A stretch of DNA of 64,000 bases from Streptomycetaceae bacterium (GCA_027483765.1 JAIXTW010000002.1:97394-161393); one strand, 5' to 3'; positions 28,378-38,548 are shown, numbered from the stretch's first letter. Numbers and translations are program-made. The notes: a model not told the origin generated them from the sequence alone.

Positions 28378-28839
28378 CTACTTTACTTCTACAGTTAACT
28401 CGACCTCAACAGGTGAGTTAAGCGGAAGTTCTGCAACACCCAGCGCGCTACGTGCAGCAACACCGGCATCTCCCCAAATGTGCATGAAGAGCTCAGATGC
28501 GCCATTGGCAACTGCTGGCTGCGAAATAAATCCTGGCGCTCCATTTACGTAGCAAACAATACGTACTACCTTCACGATTGAATCCACCGGTGCGACAAGT
28601 TCTACCGCAGAGAGTGCGTTGAGCGCACAGATTTCAGCGAGTGCTTTCGCCTCCTCAACTGTGACATCTGATCCAACTTTTCCTTCGCGTGCAATTTTTC
28701 CATCCACCATAGGAAGCTGTCCGGCGGTGAAAACAATATTGCCGGTTCTAACAGCAGGAACGTAAGCGGCAAGTGGCTTAGAAGATACAGGAAGTACTAA
28801 CCCTTTCTCGGCTAGCTTTGCACGGACATCAACGCTCAT
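28378..28839 (-). CDS. RidA-family protein
   Basis: This 153-aa protein fits the RidA/YjgF/Rid group: VFTAGQLPMVDGKI, ALNALSAVE and a C-terminal stretch with ARSALGVAELP (the arginine that binds the enamine carboxylate) and VEVELTV. RidA enzymes hydrolyse reactive 2-aminoacrylate. It is convergent with crp with no gap and overlaps DUF4177 by one base (TAATG). Confidence 0.9.
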   Translation of the reverse strand: MSVDVRAKLAEKGLVLPVSSKPLAAYVPAVRTGNIVFTAGQLPMVDGKIAREGKVGSDVTVEEAKALAEICALNALSAVELVAPVDSIVKVVRIVCYVNGAPGFISQPAVANGASELFMHIWGDAGVAARSALGVAELPLNSPVEVELTVEVK

Positions 28840-28991
28840 TACTTAATCTCGCGCTTCATGTAGGCGACCAGTTGTTCGCCACCTGGTGCTGGAATTACTG
28901 TGACAAGCTCCCAACCATCTGAACCCCAGGTATCAAGAATCTGTTTTGTTGCATGAGACAAAAGTGGAACCGTTGCATATTCAAATTTCAT
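28839..28991 (-). CDS. Small DUF4177-like protein
   Basis: This 50-aa ORF reads FEYATVPLL at the start, then ILDTWGSDGWELVTV and LVAYMKRE at the end. These are the DUF4177 features, notably the DGWELV core. A GGAGG site lies just upstream of the ATG. It overlaps the ridA-like start by one base and follows the YqeY gene by one base, so the three form an operon. The function is unknown. Confidence 0.85.
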   Translation of the reverse strand: MKFEYATVPLLSHATKQILDTWGSDGWELVTVIPAPGGEQLVAYMKREIK

Positions 28992-28992
28992 A

Positions 28993-29451
28993 TTAATTTC
29001 CTCCGGCTAGCGCTGCTTTAACAAGGGATGAAACAAGTGCTCCATCTGCTTTTCCTGCAATCTGTGGCTTTATTGCACCCATAACTTTGCCCATGTCGGC
29101 AGGGCCGGCTGCACCCGTTGATGCAACTGCAGCAGCAATCATCTTCTTAATTTCATCTTCGGAAAGTTGCGCAGGTAAGTATTTTGCAATTACTTCGCCT
29201 TCAGCTTTTTCCTCTGCCGCCTTATCTGTGCGGCCAGCTTTTGCGAACTCTTCTGCTGCTTCGCGACGCTTCTTTGCCTCGCGCGAAAGTACGGCAATGA
29301 TCTCGTCTTCAGAGAGCACGCGTGCTTCTTTTCCGGATACCTCTTCGTTGGTAATAGCGGTGAGAACCATGCGAATAGTGCCCGATACAACCTTGTCGCT
29401 ACTGCGAATTGCCTCGGTGAGGTCGTTCTTTAGCGTCTCTTTAAGTCCCAT
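28993..29451 (-). CDS. GatB/YqeY-domain protein
   Basis: This 152-aa helical protein shows the YqeY pattern: LKNDLTEAIRSSDKVVSGTIRMVL, EVIAKYLPAQLSEDEI and DMGKVMGAIKPQIAGKADG at the end. The domain resembles the tRNA-binding tail of GatB and may act with tRNA, but the role is unproven. It heads the YqeY-DUF4177-RidA operon and is divergent from the phosphoesterase, 20 nt away. Confidence 0.92.
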   Translation of the reverse strand: MGLKETLKNDLTEAIRSSDKVVSGTIRMVLTAITNEEVSGKEARVLSEDEIIAVLSREAKKRREAAEEFAKAGRTDKAAEEKAEGEVIAKYLPAQLSEDEIKKMIAAAVASTGAAGPADMGKVMGAIKPQIAGKADGALVSSLVKAALAGGN

Positions 29452-29471
29452 GGGTTAATCTTCTCACGACT

Positions 29472-30287
29472 ATGACATACGTTCTCCGCGAGGCCGAGAT
29501 GCCTATCTTGCCTGCAGGCCACGCAGATATTCGAGTCCTGCATTTTTCTGACCTGCATTTAACACCTGCTCGTAAGAGTGAGATCGCCGATATCAAATCC
29601 TTCATTTCGCTCAAGCCTGACCTCGTTATCAGTACTGGTGATTTCTTAGCGCATAAGCGCGCTGTTCCTGTAGTTCTCGATGCACTCGATGCACTCTTGG
29701 ATATTCCGGGGCTTTATGTATTTGGTTCAAATGATTACTACGAACCAGTTCCAAAAAATCCTCTGAAGTATCTACTGCCTAACCATGGAAAACGAGTTCA
29801 TGGCCCTGAACTTCCGTGGCAAGAACTTGATGCGGGCCTACAAACTCGCGGGTGGAAGAATCTCAATACCTCGCGCACAACGCTGACAATCAATAAGACA
29901 GTTATCGAAGCTCGCGGTACAGATGATGCCCACCTTGAATTCGATAACTACTCACTTGTTGCAGGTGAACCAGGAAAATGTCACCTAGCAATTGGTGTTA
30001 CACACGCTCCTTATCTGCGCATTCTTAAAGCTATGGCGCAGGATCATCTTGATGCAATCTTTGCTGGCCATACCCATGGTGGTCAGGTTCGATTGCCGTG
30101 GCCCGGTGGCTCTAAAGCGTTGACTACAAATTGCGACCTGCCTAATTGGCGTGCTCGTGGTTTAACAGTTGTGAAAGGTGAACCGCTGCTCAATGTTTCT
30201 GCAGGTATGGGAACAGGGCCATTCTCACGAATTCGCGTTGCGAGTCCGCCAGAAGTTTCACTGATAACTCTGACCGCAGGTTTTTAA
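29472..30287 (+). CDS. Calcineurin-like metallophosphoesterase
   Basis: This 271-aa protein has the five metal-binding motifs of the family in order: HFSDLHL, STGDFL, FGSNDYY (GN[H/D]-like), THAPY and GHTHGGQVR. The D, H and N residues hold two metals. A membrane anchor is not evident. YqeY next to a phosphoesterase is a common actinobacterial pair; the substrate is unknown. Its stop is adjacent to the gmd stop on the other strand. Confidence 0.9.
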   Translation: MTYVLREAEMPILPAGHADIRVLHFSDLHLTPARKSEIADIKSFISLKPDLVISTGDFLAHKRAVPVVLDALDALLDIPGLYVFGSNDYYEPVPKNPLKYLLPNHGKRVHGPELPWQELDAGLQTRGWKNLNTSRTTLTINKTVIEARGTDDAHLEFDNYSLVAGEPGKCHLAIGVTHAPYLRILKAMAQDHLDAIFAGHTHGGQVRLPWPGGSKALTTNCDLPNWRARGLTVVKGEPLLNVSAGMGTGPFSRIRVASPPEVSLITLTAGF

Positions 30288-31271
30288 CTACTTTTTGAGT
30301 GCTGCAATGTCGGCATCAACCATTAGTTCTGCCAACTCTTTCCAGTGAGTCTTAGCTTTCCAATTGAGCGCCTTCTCGGCTTTTGAAGGATCGCCAATAA
30401 GTGCATCAACTTCTGTTGGACGAATATATTTCTTATCTGTCTCTACATGGTCTTCCCAGTTAAGTCCTGCATGTGAAAACGCCGCCGCAGCAAAATCTTT
30501 CACAGTAGCCCCAACACCGGTAGCAACTACATAATCTGAAGGCTTATCTTCTTGGAGCATCATCCACATTGATTCGACATACTCTTTTGCATAACCCCAG
30601 TCGCGCACAGCTGTGAGGTTTCCAAGAAAGAGCTTCTCTTGCTTGCCCGCTTTAATCGCAGCTACAGCACGGGTAATTTTGCGAGTAACGAATGTTTCAC
30701 CACGACGAGGGGATTCGTGGTTAAAGAGAATTCCATTTGTCGCATGAAGGCCATAACCGTCGCGGTAATTAACTGTGCACCAATACGCCATCAACTTCGC
30801 AGCTGCGTATGGAGATTGCGGACGAAAAACTGAATTTTCATTCTGTGGCGGAGGGGTGGACCCGAAAAGTTCGGAAGTAGATGCTTGATAGAAGCGGATA
30901 TCAAGGTCGGCAGATCGAATAGCTTCAAGTAGCCCCACTGCTCCGACGGCATCAACCTGTCCGGTGTATTGCGGCATCGTAAATGAAACTTGTACGTGAG
31001 ATTGCGCACCCAGGTTGTAAACCTCGGTTGGTTTAATTTCACGGATGAGATTTGTCAGTCCTACGCCATCGATGAGATCGCCATAGTGAAGAAACAACTT
31101 TGGGTTCTTCTCATGTGGGTCTTGGTAAATATGATCAATGCGAGAGGTATTAAAGGTGGAAGAACGACGAATCAGACCGTGTACTTCGTAACCTTTTGCT
31201 AACAAGAACTCTGCAAGGTAAGAACCATCTTGTCCTGTTACACCGGTAATTAATGCAACTTTTCTACTCAT
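30288..31271 (-). CDS. gmd: GDP-mannose 4,6-dehydratase
   Basis: This 327-aa short-chain dehydrogenase converts GDP-mannose to GDP-4-keto-6-deoxymannose. [12 protein letters not shown] is the NAD(P) loop, STSELFGS carries the catalytic Thr, and [10 protein letters not shown] is the Yxxx[16 protein letters not shown] is diagnostic. The ATG at 31271 overlaps the fcl stop (ATGA). A start at 31358 would lie inside fcl and adds unrelated residues. Confidence 0.96.
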   Translation of the reverse strand: MSRKVALITGVTGQDGSYLAEFLLAKGYEVHGLIRRSSTFNTSRIDHIYQDPHEKNPKLFLHYGDLIDGVGLTNLIREIKPTEVYNLGAQSHVQVSFTMPQYTGQVDAVGAVGLLEAIRSADLDIRFYQASTSELFGSTPPPQNENSVFRPQSPYAAAKLMAYWCTVNYRDGYGLHATNGILFNHESPRRGETFVTRKITRAVAAIKAGKQEKLFLGNLTAVRDWGYAKEYVESMWMMLQEDKPSDYVVATGVGATVKDFAAAAFSHAGLNWEDHVETDKKYIRPTEVDALIGDPSKAEKALNWKAKTHWKELAELMVDADIAALKK

Positions 31272-32200
31272 CGTCGCGCTTCTCCCTTTGCAGTTGCATC
31301 GATATACCAAGCGATAGTTGATGCGATTCCATCGCGTAAAGAAATCTGTGGGGCCCAACCTAGCGATTTAGCCTTGGAAACATCAAGAACCTTGCGAGGA
31401 GTGCCATCAGGTTTCGTTGCATCCCACGCGATTTCACCTTCAAAGCCCGCTAATTCGGCGACAAGTTCGGCTAACTCTTTGATGGTGAGATCTTCACCTG
31501 TTCCAATGTTGAGGTGTTCTTTAGAATCATATTTGTTGCCCAAGAGCACAACAGCCGAAGCCAAATCATCGACATGTAGGAATTCGCGCTTAGGCGACCC
31601 TGTGCCCCACAAAGTTTCGGTCGCCACTTTACTTTGAGCGGCTTCAACAAAACGACGGATAAATGCCGGAAGTACATGCGAGCCTTGTAATTCGAAATTG
31701 TCATGTGGCCCATAGAGATTTGTTGGCATGAGCGAGATCCAAGTGCGACCATATTCTTTACGGAATGACTTGATGAGTTCGATTCCAGCTATTTTTGCAA
31801 TTGCATAAGCTGAGTTTGTCTCCTCCAGTGGGCCAGTAAGTAAGTACTCCTCTTTGATTGGTTGTGCACAATCACGTGGATAGATGCAGCTGGAACCAAG
31901 GAAAATAAATTTTTCTACATCTGCCGCGTGTGCTGCCTCCATGAGATTGCTCTGAATTCGCACATTGTCTGAGAGGAATTCGACCGGGTAGGCGTTGTTG
32001 GCACCAATGCCACCCACCTTCGCCGCAGCATCGACAACGAGTGAAGGTTTTACAGATTTCAAGAAGGCAGATGTGGCGCTGCGATCAAGGAGATCAACAA
32101 CTTTGCGGTTGACTGCAATGACTTCTGCTCCGGTCGCCTGATAGGCCCGCACAATTGCAGATCCGGCAAGGCCAGTGCCACCTGCGACAACGATTGTCAT
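31268..32200 (-). CDS. fcl: GDP-L-fucose synthase
   Basis: This 310-aa epimerase/reductase completes GDP-L-fucose from the product of Gmd. [10 protein letters not shown] binds [16 protein letters not shown] holds the catalytic Ser and Cys, and YAIAKIAG the YxxxK. TAGACT lies 6 nt before the ATG. With gmd it forms a two-gene GDP-fucose operon, implying a fucosylated surface glycan; no fucosyltransferase is next to it. Confidence 0.95.
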   Translation of the reverse strand: MTIVVAGGTGLAGSAIVRAYQATGAEVIAVNRKVVDLLDRSATSAFLKSVKPSLVVDAAAKVGGIGANNAYPVEFLSDNVRIQSNLMEAAHAADVEKFIFLGSSCIYPRDCAQPIKEEYLLTGPLEETNSAYAIAKIAGIELIKSFRKEYGRTWISLMPTNLYGPHDNFELQGSHVLPAFIRRFVEAAQSKVATETLWGTGSPKREFLHVDDLASAVVLLGNKYDSKEHLNIGTGEDLTIKELAELVAELAGFEGEIAWDATKPDGTPRKVLDVSKAKSLGWAPQISLRDGIASTIAWYIDATAKGEARR

Positions 32201-32206
32201 AGTCGC

Positions 32207-32212
32207 AGTCTA
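32207..32212 (-). promoter_or_regulatory. Leaderless -10 box of fcl
   Basis: TAGACT on the minus strand, followed by 6 nt and the ATG at 32200. It lies in the 19-nt gap after the asd stop. Confidence 0.5.
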
Positions 32213-32219
32213 GATGTGG

Positions 32220-33296
32220 TTAGCGGGTGAATTCAGCAGCGACGAGTTCTGCAATTTGTGCAGTATTTAACGCTGCGCCTTTGCGCAAATTATCACCGCA
32301 GACAAAGAGATCGATTGATTTTGGGTTATCTAAAGACTGGCGGACACGACCAACCCAGGTTGGATCAGTTCCGACTACATCAGCAGGAGTTGGAAATTCC
32401 ATCTTCTCTGGATTGTCATAAAGGAAGACTCCCTCAGCTCTTTTAAGTGCAGATTGTGCTGCTTTTCGGGTAATAACCTTTGAGAACGTTGCATGCACGG
32501 TTAATGAGTGAGTTGTAACAACGGGTACGCGAACACACGTTGCAGAGACCTTGAGTTTTGGCATTCCAAGGATCTTCCGCGATTCGTTGCGAACTTTGAG
32601 TTCTTCCGAAGAGTAACCCGCTTCCTTTAATGAACCCGCCCATGGCACAACATTCATAGCTAGTGGTGCCGGGAATGGACCTAGATCTTTGATTGTTCCG
32701 CGCAAATCTTCAGTAACTGATCCTAAGTTTTTGCCAGCGACCTTTGAAATTTGATCATGTAGCGCATCGATTCCTGGTTGCCCGGCACCGGATGCGGCTT
32801 GATAAGAAGAGACAACAAGTTCTTTTAGCCCAAATTTTTTATCGAGGGCTCCCATCGCAACAATCATGGAAAGAGTTGTGCAATTTGGGTTAGAGATGAT
32901 TCCCTTTGGACGCTTCTTAATATCTTTTGGATTCACTTCCGGAACCACAAGTGGCACCTTCTTATCCATTCGGAATGCACCAGAGTTATCTACGACAACA
33001 GCTCCTCGCTTTGCCGCGATTGGTGCCCATTCAGCAGAAATTTCATCCGGAACATCGAACATTGCGATATCGATTCCATCGAATGCTTCAGGTGAGAGTG
33101 CAACTACGGTGAGTTCTTCTCCGCGACACATTAATTTCTTGCCTGCACTACGAGCAGATGCAATCAGACGGATTTCACCGTAAACATTTTTGCGCTTAGT
33201 CAGAATATCGAGCATTACTGTGCCGACCGCACCCGTTGCACCAACGACAGCAAGTGAAGGAAGTTTCTTCTGTGACTTAGCTTTTTTAATTGTCAT
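32220..33296 (-). CDS. asd: Aspartate-semialdehyde dehydrogenase
   Basis: This 358-aa enzyme reduces aspartyl phosphate in the lysine/threonine/methionine/diaminopimelate pathway. [11 protein letters not shown] is the NADP loop, SNPNCTT places the catalytic Cys at 139, and [10 protein letters not shown] and the His in [10 protein letters not shown] complete the site. It overlaps lysC by 4 nt (ATGA), a usual pair. Confidence 0.96.
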   Translation of the reverse strand: MTIKKAKSQKKLPSLAVVGATGAVGTVMLDILTKRKNVYGEIRLIASARSAGKKLMCRGEELTVVALSPEAFDGIDIAMFDVPDEISAEWAPIAAKRGAVVVDNSGAFRMDKKVPLVVPEVNPKDIKKRPKGIISNPNCTTLSMIVAMGALDKKFGLKELVVSSYQAASGAGQPGIDALHDQISKVAGKNLGSVTEDLRGTIKDLGPFPAPLAMNVVPWAGSLKEAGYSSEELKVRNESRKILGMPKLKVSATCVRVPVVTTHSLTVHATFSKVITRKAAQSALKRAEGVFLYDNPEKMEFPTPADVVGTDPTWVGRVRQSLDNPKSIDLFVCGDNLRKGAALNTAQIAELVAAEFTR

Positions 33297-34564
33297 CGAC
33301 CTGTTCCTCCATATACAACTGCCTCGATTTGATCTGCATCTAGTCCAAAAGCAGTGTGGGCAGCCTTCGCTGCACGCTCGAGATCTGCCTCGCGCACGAT
33401 GACTGAGATGCGAATTTCAGAGGTAGAAATCATTTCAATATTAACTCCGGCATCAGCCATTGCCGCAAAAAATGTGGCTGTTACACCTGGGTGTGAACGC
33501 ATTCCTGCGCCCACTAGTGAGAGCTTGCCGATTGTGTCGTCGTAAATGATTGATGCGAAGCCAACTTCACCTTGGATGCGTTGAAGAACAGATGTTGCCT
33601 TCTGGCCCTCGGTCTTTGAGACTGTAAATGAAATATCAGTCAGACCCGTAGCTGCCGCAGAAACATTCTGCACAATCATGTCTACGTTAATGTCATTATC
33701 GGCAACGGCTTGGAAGATGCGTGCGGCAACGCCGGTGCGATCAGGCACACCAACGATAGTTACTTTAGCTTCTGACTTATCGTGCGCTACGCCTGAGATG
33801 ATTGCTTGTTCCATGGTGCCCCCATTCGGATGGTTTTCAACCACCCATGTTCCTTCGTTAGGTGAAAATGATGATCGAACATGTATCGGTAAATTAAATC
33901 GGCGTGCGTACTCAACGCAACGCAGGTGTAGAACTTTTGCACCAGCTGCTGCAAGTTCCAACATCTCTTCATAGGTAACTGTCTTTAATTTGCGAGCAGA
34001 AGGAACTACGCGCGGATCGGCGGAGAAGACACCATCAACATCTGTGTAGATTTCACAGACATCTGCTTCGAGTGCGGCAGCGAGCGCCACCGCAGTTGTA
34101 TCCGAACCACCACGACCAAGAGTTGTAATGTCTTTTGTATCTTGCGAGATGCCTTGGAAACCGGCAACGATTGCAATCGCGCCGCTATCGATCGCTTCCC
34201 GAATTCGACCTGGTGTCACATCGATGATGCGTGCTTTACCGTGAACAGAGTCGGTAATGACGCCAGCTTGAGAACCAGTAAATGAAAGCGCTTCAAAACC
34301 AAGATTATTAATTGCCATCGCAAGTACGGCCATCGAAATTCTTTCGCCAGCAGTGAGCAACATATCGAGCTCGCGCCCCTGCGGAATTGGTGTGACGGCG
34401 TTGGCCAGATCGATCAATTCATCGGTGGTATCGCCCATCGCACTCACCACGACAACGACCTGATTGCCGGCCTTCTTTGTCGCCACAATGCGGGCGGCCA
34501 CGCGCTTCATGCCTTCGGCATCAGCTACGGATGAGCCACCAAACTTTTGAACAATGAGTCCCAT
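33293..34564 (-). CDS. lysC: Aspartate kinase
   Basis: This 423-aa enzyme phosphorylates aspartate. [19 protein letters not shown] is the nucleotide-binding N-terminus, [16 protein letters not shown] the aspartate site, and two C-terminal ACT domains (about 265-423) mediate amino-acid feedback. An internal start giving a beta subunit, as in Corynebacterium, is possible but not visible as a clear ribosome site. Confidence 0.96.
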   Translation of the reverse strand: MGLIVQKFGGSSVADAEGMKRVAARIVATKKAGNQVVVVVSAMGDTTDELIDLANAVTPIPQGRELDMLLTAGERISMAVLAMAINNLGFEALSFTGSQAGVITDSVHGKARIIDVTPGRIREAIDSGAIAIVAGFQGISQDTKDITTLGRGGSDTTAVALAAALEADVCEIYTDVDGVFSADPRVVPSARKLKTVTYEEMLELAAAGAKVLHLRCVEYARRFNLPIHVRSSFSPNEGTWVVENHPNGGTMEQAIISGVAHDKSEAKVTIVGVPDRTGVAARIFQAVADNDINVDMIVQNVSAAATGLTDISFTVSKTEGQKATSVLQRIQGEVGFASIIYDDTIGKLSLVGAGMRSHPGVTATFFAAMADAGVNIEMISTSEIRISVIVREADLERAAKAAHTAFGLDADQIEAVVYGGTGR

Positions 34565-34654
34565 GGCCTAAGTGTGAAGCAGGAGAAAAAATGACGCCAC
34601 CCAATTATCGGAAAATCTTGCTATTCGAGACGATAGAGCGCCCAAATAATGAGA

Positions 34655-35260
34655 CTAAAGGTTGGTGCGGCCCTCGAATGCGCGACCGAGCGTGACTTCA
34701 TCTGCATATTCGAGATCTCCACCCACCGGCAGACCGGAGGCAAGGCGTGAAACGTTGATACCCATCGGCTTTATCAGGCGCGCAAGATAGGTGGCGGTCG
34801 CTTCACCTTCGAGGTTGGGATCAGTGGCCAGAATGATTTCAGTAATCGATGAATCAGCAAGGCGCTGCATTAATTCACGGATACGTAATTGATCTGGGCC
34901 GATTCCATCAATCGGACTGATGGCGCCACCTAGCACGTGGTACTTACCGCGGAATTCGCGGGTGCGCTCGATTGCAATGACATCTTTACTCTCTTCCACA
35001 ACACAAATCTTTGTGCCATCACGCCGTGGATCGCGGCAGATTCTGCACTCTGTCTCTTCCGAGACGTTGCCACACTGCGTACAAAACTTCACACGCTCTT
35101 TTACAGTGCGTACCGCCTCAACTAAGTTAGCTGCGATTTCAGAATCCGATTGCAAGATATGAAATGCAATGCGTTGCGCGCTCTTTGGTCCGATTCCAGG
35201 TAAGCGACCTAACGCATCAATGAGATCTTGAATCGCGCCTTCATACATTCCGGTTGACAT
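34655..35260 (-). CDS. recR: Recombination protein RecR
   Basis: This 201-aa protein has a helix-hairpin-helix ([16 protein letters not shown]), a zinc finger with Cys60, 63, 72 and 75, and a Toprim domain with CVVEESKDV. With RecF and RecO it loads RecA at gaps. It overlaps the dnaX stop by one base, the usual dnaX-recR pair. Confidence 0.96.
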   Translation of the reverse strand: MSTGMYEGAIQDLIDALGRLPGIGPKSAQRIAFHILQSDSEIAANLVEAVRTVKERVKFCTQCGNVSEETECRICRDPRRDGTKICVVEESKDVIAIERTREFRGKYHVLGGAISPIDGIGPDQLRIRELMQRLADSSITEIILATDPNLEGEATATYLARLIKPMGINVSRLASGLPVGGDLEYADEVTLGRAFEGRTNL

Positions 35261-37014
35261 TATTCGTGGTTCGTTTCGCTAATGACAGTGGCACCTAATT
35301 CGGCGGCAAGTAGTGCTGCCCCCGAAAGTTGTGTCTTATCTGTTGGAGCCTCTGATGTTCGCACTGCGCGTGCCTCTGGAGTTGATGTTGTATCGATACT
35401 TGGATCCACTGTCACTTCAATCTTGCGATCGAGCCCAACAACTTCAATGAATGCTTGGCGCAGAATCTCATCTGATTCGCTGCGAATAAATGAATCACGT
35501 GCTCCTGGGTTAACGATTCCAATCGTGATGTTCTTATCGTCCACGCCGAGAATCTGGGCACTCGCAGATAACAACGACCACGTTAAGCGGCGGCGCTTCT
35601 TTACATTCTCAATGACTTCCGGCCACAGCCTACGTAACCCTGCTACATCGAAACTTTCTACCTTGGTCGGCGTCGCCGTCTGAGGCTGCTCGACAGGCTG
35701 ACTCGTCGAACTACTCGCTGTGCTCACAACCTCTGCTACATCAGCGGCTTTCGCCTTCGCTGCCGGTTGCTTCGATGAATCTTGAGTGAGGAGAGTATGT
35801 GAGCGAAGCGAGTTACTCGACGGCTCAATGATTTGAGAAGCAGGAGTGGCAATATTGCCAACACGTTCGAGGCGTTCGATGCGAGCAAGAAGTCCTGATT
35901 CGCTGGCGTCGCCGATAGGTAGCAGGATGCGACCGCAGATGAGTTCGAGGATTAAACGGGGCGCGGTTGCTCCACGCATTTGGGTAAGACCTTCAGCTGC
36001 AATATCTGCTGCCCGCGAAAGTGATGCTTGTCCGATGTTCTGTGCTTGCACGCGCATACGTTCGAGTTGGTCATCAGGTAATTCGCGCAAAATACTGTTT
36101 GCATTTGTGGCATCGAGTGCGTCAACAATCATGAGATCGCGCAGACGTTCGAGTAAGTCTTGAGTGAAGCGACGTGGGTCGTGGCCAGATTCAATGACGC
36201 GATCTACGGTCTTAAAGAGCGTTGCGCCGTCGCGAGCAGCGACTGCATCCATCGCATCATCAAGAAGTGCGCCATCGGTAAAGCCAAGAAGCTGAATCGC
36301 AATTTCGTAACTAACGCCGTCTTTACCCGCACCTGCAAGGAGCTGTCCGAGCACAGATAAAGCATCTCGAACAGAGCCTCCGGATGCGCGAACTACGAGT
36401 GGTAGAACACCTTTAGCTACTTTTACACCTTCGGATTGGCAGATGCTTTCGAGGTGAGTTGTAAGAATTCCTGGTGGCACTAATCGAAATGGGTAATGGT
36501 GGGTACGAGAGCGAATCGTAGAAATTAACTTCTCTGGTTCAGTTGTTGCAAAGATAAAAATTACGTGGGGAGGTGGCTCTTCTACAACCTTCAACAGAGC
36601 GTTAGCAGCTCCGGGCCCCAACTGGTGAGCCTCATCGATGATGTAAATCTTGTACTTACTCTGTACTGGTGCAAAGAATGCTTTATCGCGAAGATCGCGA
36701 GCATCATCTACTAATCCATGTGTTGCAGCATCGAGTTCAATAACATCGATAGAGCCTGGGCCATTGGCAACTAGATCTTTACACGATTGGCAGAGTCCGC
36801 ATGGGGTTGGTGTTGGCCCTTTTTCGCAGTTAAGTGAGCGCGCCATGATGCGAGCGCTAGAAGTTTTTCCGCAACCGCGGGGTCCGCTAAATAGATATGC
36901 GTGGTGTGTTTTTCCCGATTCGAGTGCGTTAGATAAAGGAACAGTGACGTGTTCTTGCCCGATGACATCTGCAAATACAGAGGGGCGATACTTTCGATAT
37001 AACGCTAATGACAT
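35260..37014 (-). CDS. dnaX: DNA polymerase III subunit gamma/tau
   Basis: This 584-aa clamp-loader ATPase has Walker A GPRGCGKT (residues 44-51), a zinc module (Cys63, 72, 75, 78), DEAHQLG as Walker B and a Ser/Thr/Pro/Ala-rich linker before the C-terminal tau-like domain. I found no run of A's suitable for the frameshift that makes gamma in E. coli. The SRP RNA lies just upstream, as in other Actinobacteria. Confidence 0.95.
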   Translation of the reverse strand: MSLALYRKYRPSVFADVIGQEHVTVPLSNALESGKTHHAYLFSGPRGCGKTSSARIMARSLNCEKGPTPTPCGLCQSCKDLVANGPGSIDVIELDAATHGLVDDARDLRDKAFFAPVQSKYKIYIIDEAHQLGPGAANALLKVVEEPPPHVIFIFATTEPEKLISTIRSRTHHYPFRLVPPGILTTHLESICQSEGVKVAKGVLPLVVRASGGSVRDALSVLGQLLAGAGKDGVSYEIAIQLLGFTDGALLDDAMDAVAARDGATLFKTVDRVIESGHDPRRFTQDLLERLRDLMIVDALDATNANSILRELPDDQLERMRVQAQNIGQASLSRAADIAAEGLTQMRGATAPRLILELICGRILLPIGDASESGLLARIERLERVGNIATPASQIIEPSSNSLRSHTLLTQDSSKQPAAKAKAADVAEVVSTASSSTSQPVEQPQTATPTKVESFDVAGLRRLWPEVIENVKKRRRLTWSLLSASAQILGVDDKNITIGIVNPGARDSFIRSESDEILRQAFIEVVGLDRKIEVTVDPSIDTTSTPEARAVRTSEAPTDKTQLSGAALLAAELGATVISETNHE

Positions 37015-37100
37015 CTTTTTCTACTCTCGTGAAGGTCGCAATTCAATTCACTTCTAATTGGCTGCGAGCTGCTTAATTACTGTATGTATTCAATTATTTG

Positions 37101-37189
37101 GGACCTCCGGTGCACCCGTCAGAGCGTACCTACCCTTGCTGTATTCCTACCCTGGGGGAGTTCAGCACGATGGCGTCGCACCGGAGATC
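37101..37189 (-). ncRNA. ffs: Signal recognition particle RNA (4.5S type)
   Basis: On the minus strand a 12-bp closing stem (GATCTCCGGTGC with GCACCGGAGGTC) encloses the conserved domain IV: CCCCCAGGG, a GUA-GGAA-UAC tetraloop stem, then CAGCAAGGGTAGG. This is the small bacterial SRP RNA fold, about 89 nt. TAAGAT at 37197-37202 lies 7 nt before the inferred 5' end. On the plus strand the sequence makes no sense as RNA. The end points are estimated to a few bases. Confidence 0.88.
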
Positions 37190-37196
37190 TGCCCCA

Positions 37197-37202
37197 ATCT
37201 TA
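37197..37202 (-). promoter_or_regulatory. -10 box of the SRP RNA
   Basis: TAAGAT on the minus strand, 7 nt before G37189, the base that starts the closing stem. No convincing -35 was seen. Confidence 0.5.
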
Positions 37203-37284
37203 AGTGTCAGAGCGCGCACTTGGAGACCGATACCCTTAGCCGGTCGAACTCGCGGGCTTTATTTAAGCAGGTGGGTATGACTCA

Positions 37285-37372
37285 GGAGGATTCGCATAGC
37301 GGCCGAGTGCGCACGCTTGGAAAGCGTGTATAGGGCAACCTATCGAGGGTTCAAATCCCTCATCCTCCGCCA
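37285..37372 (+). tRNA. tRNA-Ser(GGA)
   Basis: This class II tRNA has acceptor GGAGGAT pairing with ATCCTCC, anticodon stem CACGC/GCGTG around TTGGAAA (anticodon GGA), a long variable arm (ATAGGGCAACCTAT) and T-loop TTCAAAT. The discriminator is G and CCA follows in the DNA (37370-37372), unlike the other tRNAs here. With ffs it fills most of the 412-nt stretch 37015-37426. Confidence 0.97.
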
Positions 37373-37426
37373 GCTCTACTGTGGATAACCCGATTCAAAA
37401 TTTCTGAGTTCTTGAAAGCCTTAGGC

Positions 37427-37903
37427 ATGAATTACTTCAAGAAAGCTTCTCCACTAGTCGCCGTTTTCGTTTTTCTATTCTTAGGAATCTCGCAAGCCTC
37501 CCAAGCGGTTGAACCTAGCAAGAAACCTAAACCGCCTTGCAGAATTCAAATTAGTCAGGCCCATATTTCTAGGTCCGTCCTAGAGACAAATGGGTACCGT
37601 GCTGTAAAAGTTGATGCCTTTTCAAAGTGCAATCTTCCACAAAGCAAAGTGACACTGACAGTGGAGATTTGGAAGAAAGGAACCTTTGGGAGTGTTCGAG
37701 TTGCACGCACCGTAACAAGAAGTCCAGGGACTACAAGCGTTGGCAAGAACGTTGAAAACTTCAATACGTGGAGGCGATGCATATCTTTCACCGACTCTTC
37801 CTACTTTGGAATTGCATATGCGAAAGCATTTATCGAAGGAAAGTGGCAGTTTGCCAAAGACACCTATTCATTGGATATAAAGCCCTTAGCTTGTGGCACC
37901 TGA
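37427..37903 (+). CDS. Secreted protein of unknown function
   Basis: This 158-aa product begins with a Sec signal (MNYFKKASPLVAVFVFLFLG), with likely cleavage after SQA. The mature part is rich in K, R, S and T, with four cysteines (PPCRI, SKCNL, RRCIS, LACGT) spaced to form two disulfides, and a beta-rich pattern. I recognise no family. The ATG at 37427 is chosen over the TTG at 37412 because it starts the signal peptide cleanly. It and the next gene have no clear partners. Confidence 0.65.
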   Translation: MNYFKKASPLVAVFVFLFLGISQASQAVEPSKKPKPPCRIQISQAHISRSVLETNGYRAVKVDAFSKCNLPQSKVTLTVEIWKKGTFGSVRVARTVTRSPGTTSVGKNVENFNTWRRCISFTDSSYFGIAYAKAFIEGKWQFAKDTYSLDIKPLACGT

Positions 37904-37905
37904 GA

Positions 37906-37911
37906 TAGCCT
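37906..37911 (+). promoter_or_regulatory. Leaderless -10 box of the gene at 37918
   Basis: TAGCCT is followed by 6 nt and the ATG at 37918, in the 14-nt gap after the secreted-protein gene. Confidence 0.45.
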
Positions 37912-37917
37912 TGGGTC

Positions 37918-38253
37918 ATGGAAACTAAGGATGAGTTTGAATTAACTCCCGAGCAACAGCTTCGGGAGCAGGCCGTCCTTACCAAATTTCAAGAGCTAAC
38001 GAACTCAGACAGGTCTAGATACGAAATTCAAGCTAAGAAGCTGATTGATGATAAGAAACTTGAAACAGAAATACTTGGTTTCAAGCTTTCTTACCATGTT
38101 AAATCAAATAGTTATCTTTGCCAAATCTATAAAGATAACCAATCAGAAAACATCTATGAAATTGAATTTCCGATTCCTGCTTCAGATCAAGATAAAGTGG
38201 AATCACTCGTGGAGCTATTCGCCCAAAGTGAAGCAGGCAGAATTAGCAGTTAA
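37918..38253 (+). CDS. Small hypothetical protein
   Basis: This 111-aa soluble protein has a charged, helical N-terminal half (EQQLREQAVLTKFQELT and DRSRYEIQAKKLIDD) and a C-terminal half with a possible beta-hairpin (FKLSYHVKSNSYLCQIYKD). It has no motif I know. Codon use is more A/T-rich than neighbours (many AAA, GAA, AAT), which hints at recent acquisition. A leaderless -10 supports the start. It is convergent with the zinc-ribbon gene. Confidence 0.6.
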   Translation: METKDEFELTPEQQLREQAVLTKFQELTNSDRSRYEIQAKKLIDDKKLETEILGFKLSYHVKSNSYLCQIYKDNQSENIYEIEFPIPASDQDKVESLVELFAQSEAGRISS

Positions 38254-38264
38254 TGTTTGTTGAA

Positions 38265-38435
38265 TTATGAAGCGATAGTTATAACGGTTGGCAGCGTGAG
38301 ATGTTTATTAGACATCAGGCTTGAGTACCCGCACTCGTCGCAGAGAACCATTGGTCCGTTTTCTGCATTCATAACAAGTTCGAGGTCTTGAGAACGACAC
38401 AAGAAACACTCTGGTAGATCATTAATTTGTGACAC
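38265..38435 (-). CDS. Small zinc-ribbon protein
   Basis: A 56-aa frame starts at GTG 38435 with AAGGGG 6 nt upstream. It has two CxxC knuckles, CFLC (Cys10, 13) and CDEC (Cys32, 35), spaced 18 residues apart as in a zinc ribbon, then GYSSLM and a hydrophobic tail. Such short ribbons bind Zn and often nucleic acid or protein. I cannot assign a partner. The region 38436-38548 upstream shows no other gene. Confidence 0.65.
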   Translation of the reverse strand: MSQINDLPECFLCRSQDLELVMNAENGPMVLCDECGYSSLMSNKHLTLPTVITIAS

Positions 38436-38548
38436 AGCAACCCCTTCTTGAGCAAGTAATCGGCTGGGGAAGCGCTTCTATTCTCCGCGCAGCCACAGAC
38501 TTACCCACGGGTCGATAGTGAATGTCCGGTAAATAATTGGCGAAGAAT

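Noticed and set aside
31272..31358. An N-terminal extension of gmd
   Set aside because: It lies inside fcl and the family starts at the ATG at 31271, next to the dinucleotide-binding loop.
33290..33310. A riboswitch for lysC-asd
   Set aside because: Only about 90 nt separate lysC from recR and no lysine-type aptamer is evident; the two genes overlap with no leader between.
35260..37014. A programmed frameshift in dnaX giving a short gamma form
   Set aside because: No A AAA AAG-type heptamer with a following hairpin was seen in the coding strand.
37101..37189. The SRP sequence read on the plus strand as a separate structured RNA
   Set aside because: The GGAA tetraloop and the CAGCAAGG element appear only on the minus strand, and the -10 box is also on that strand.
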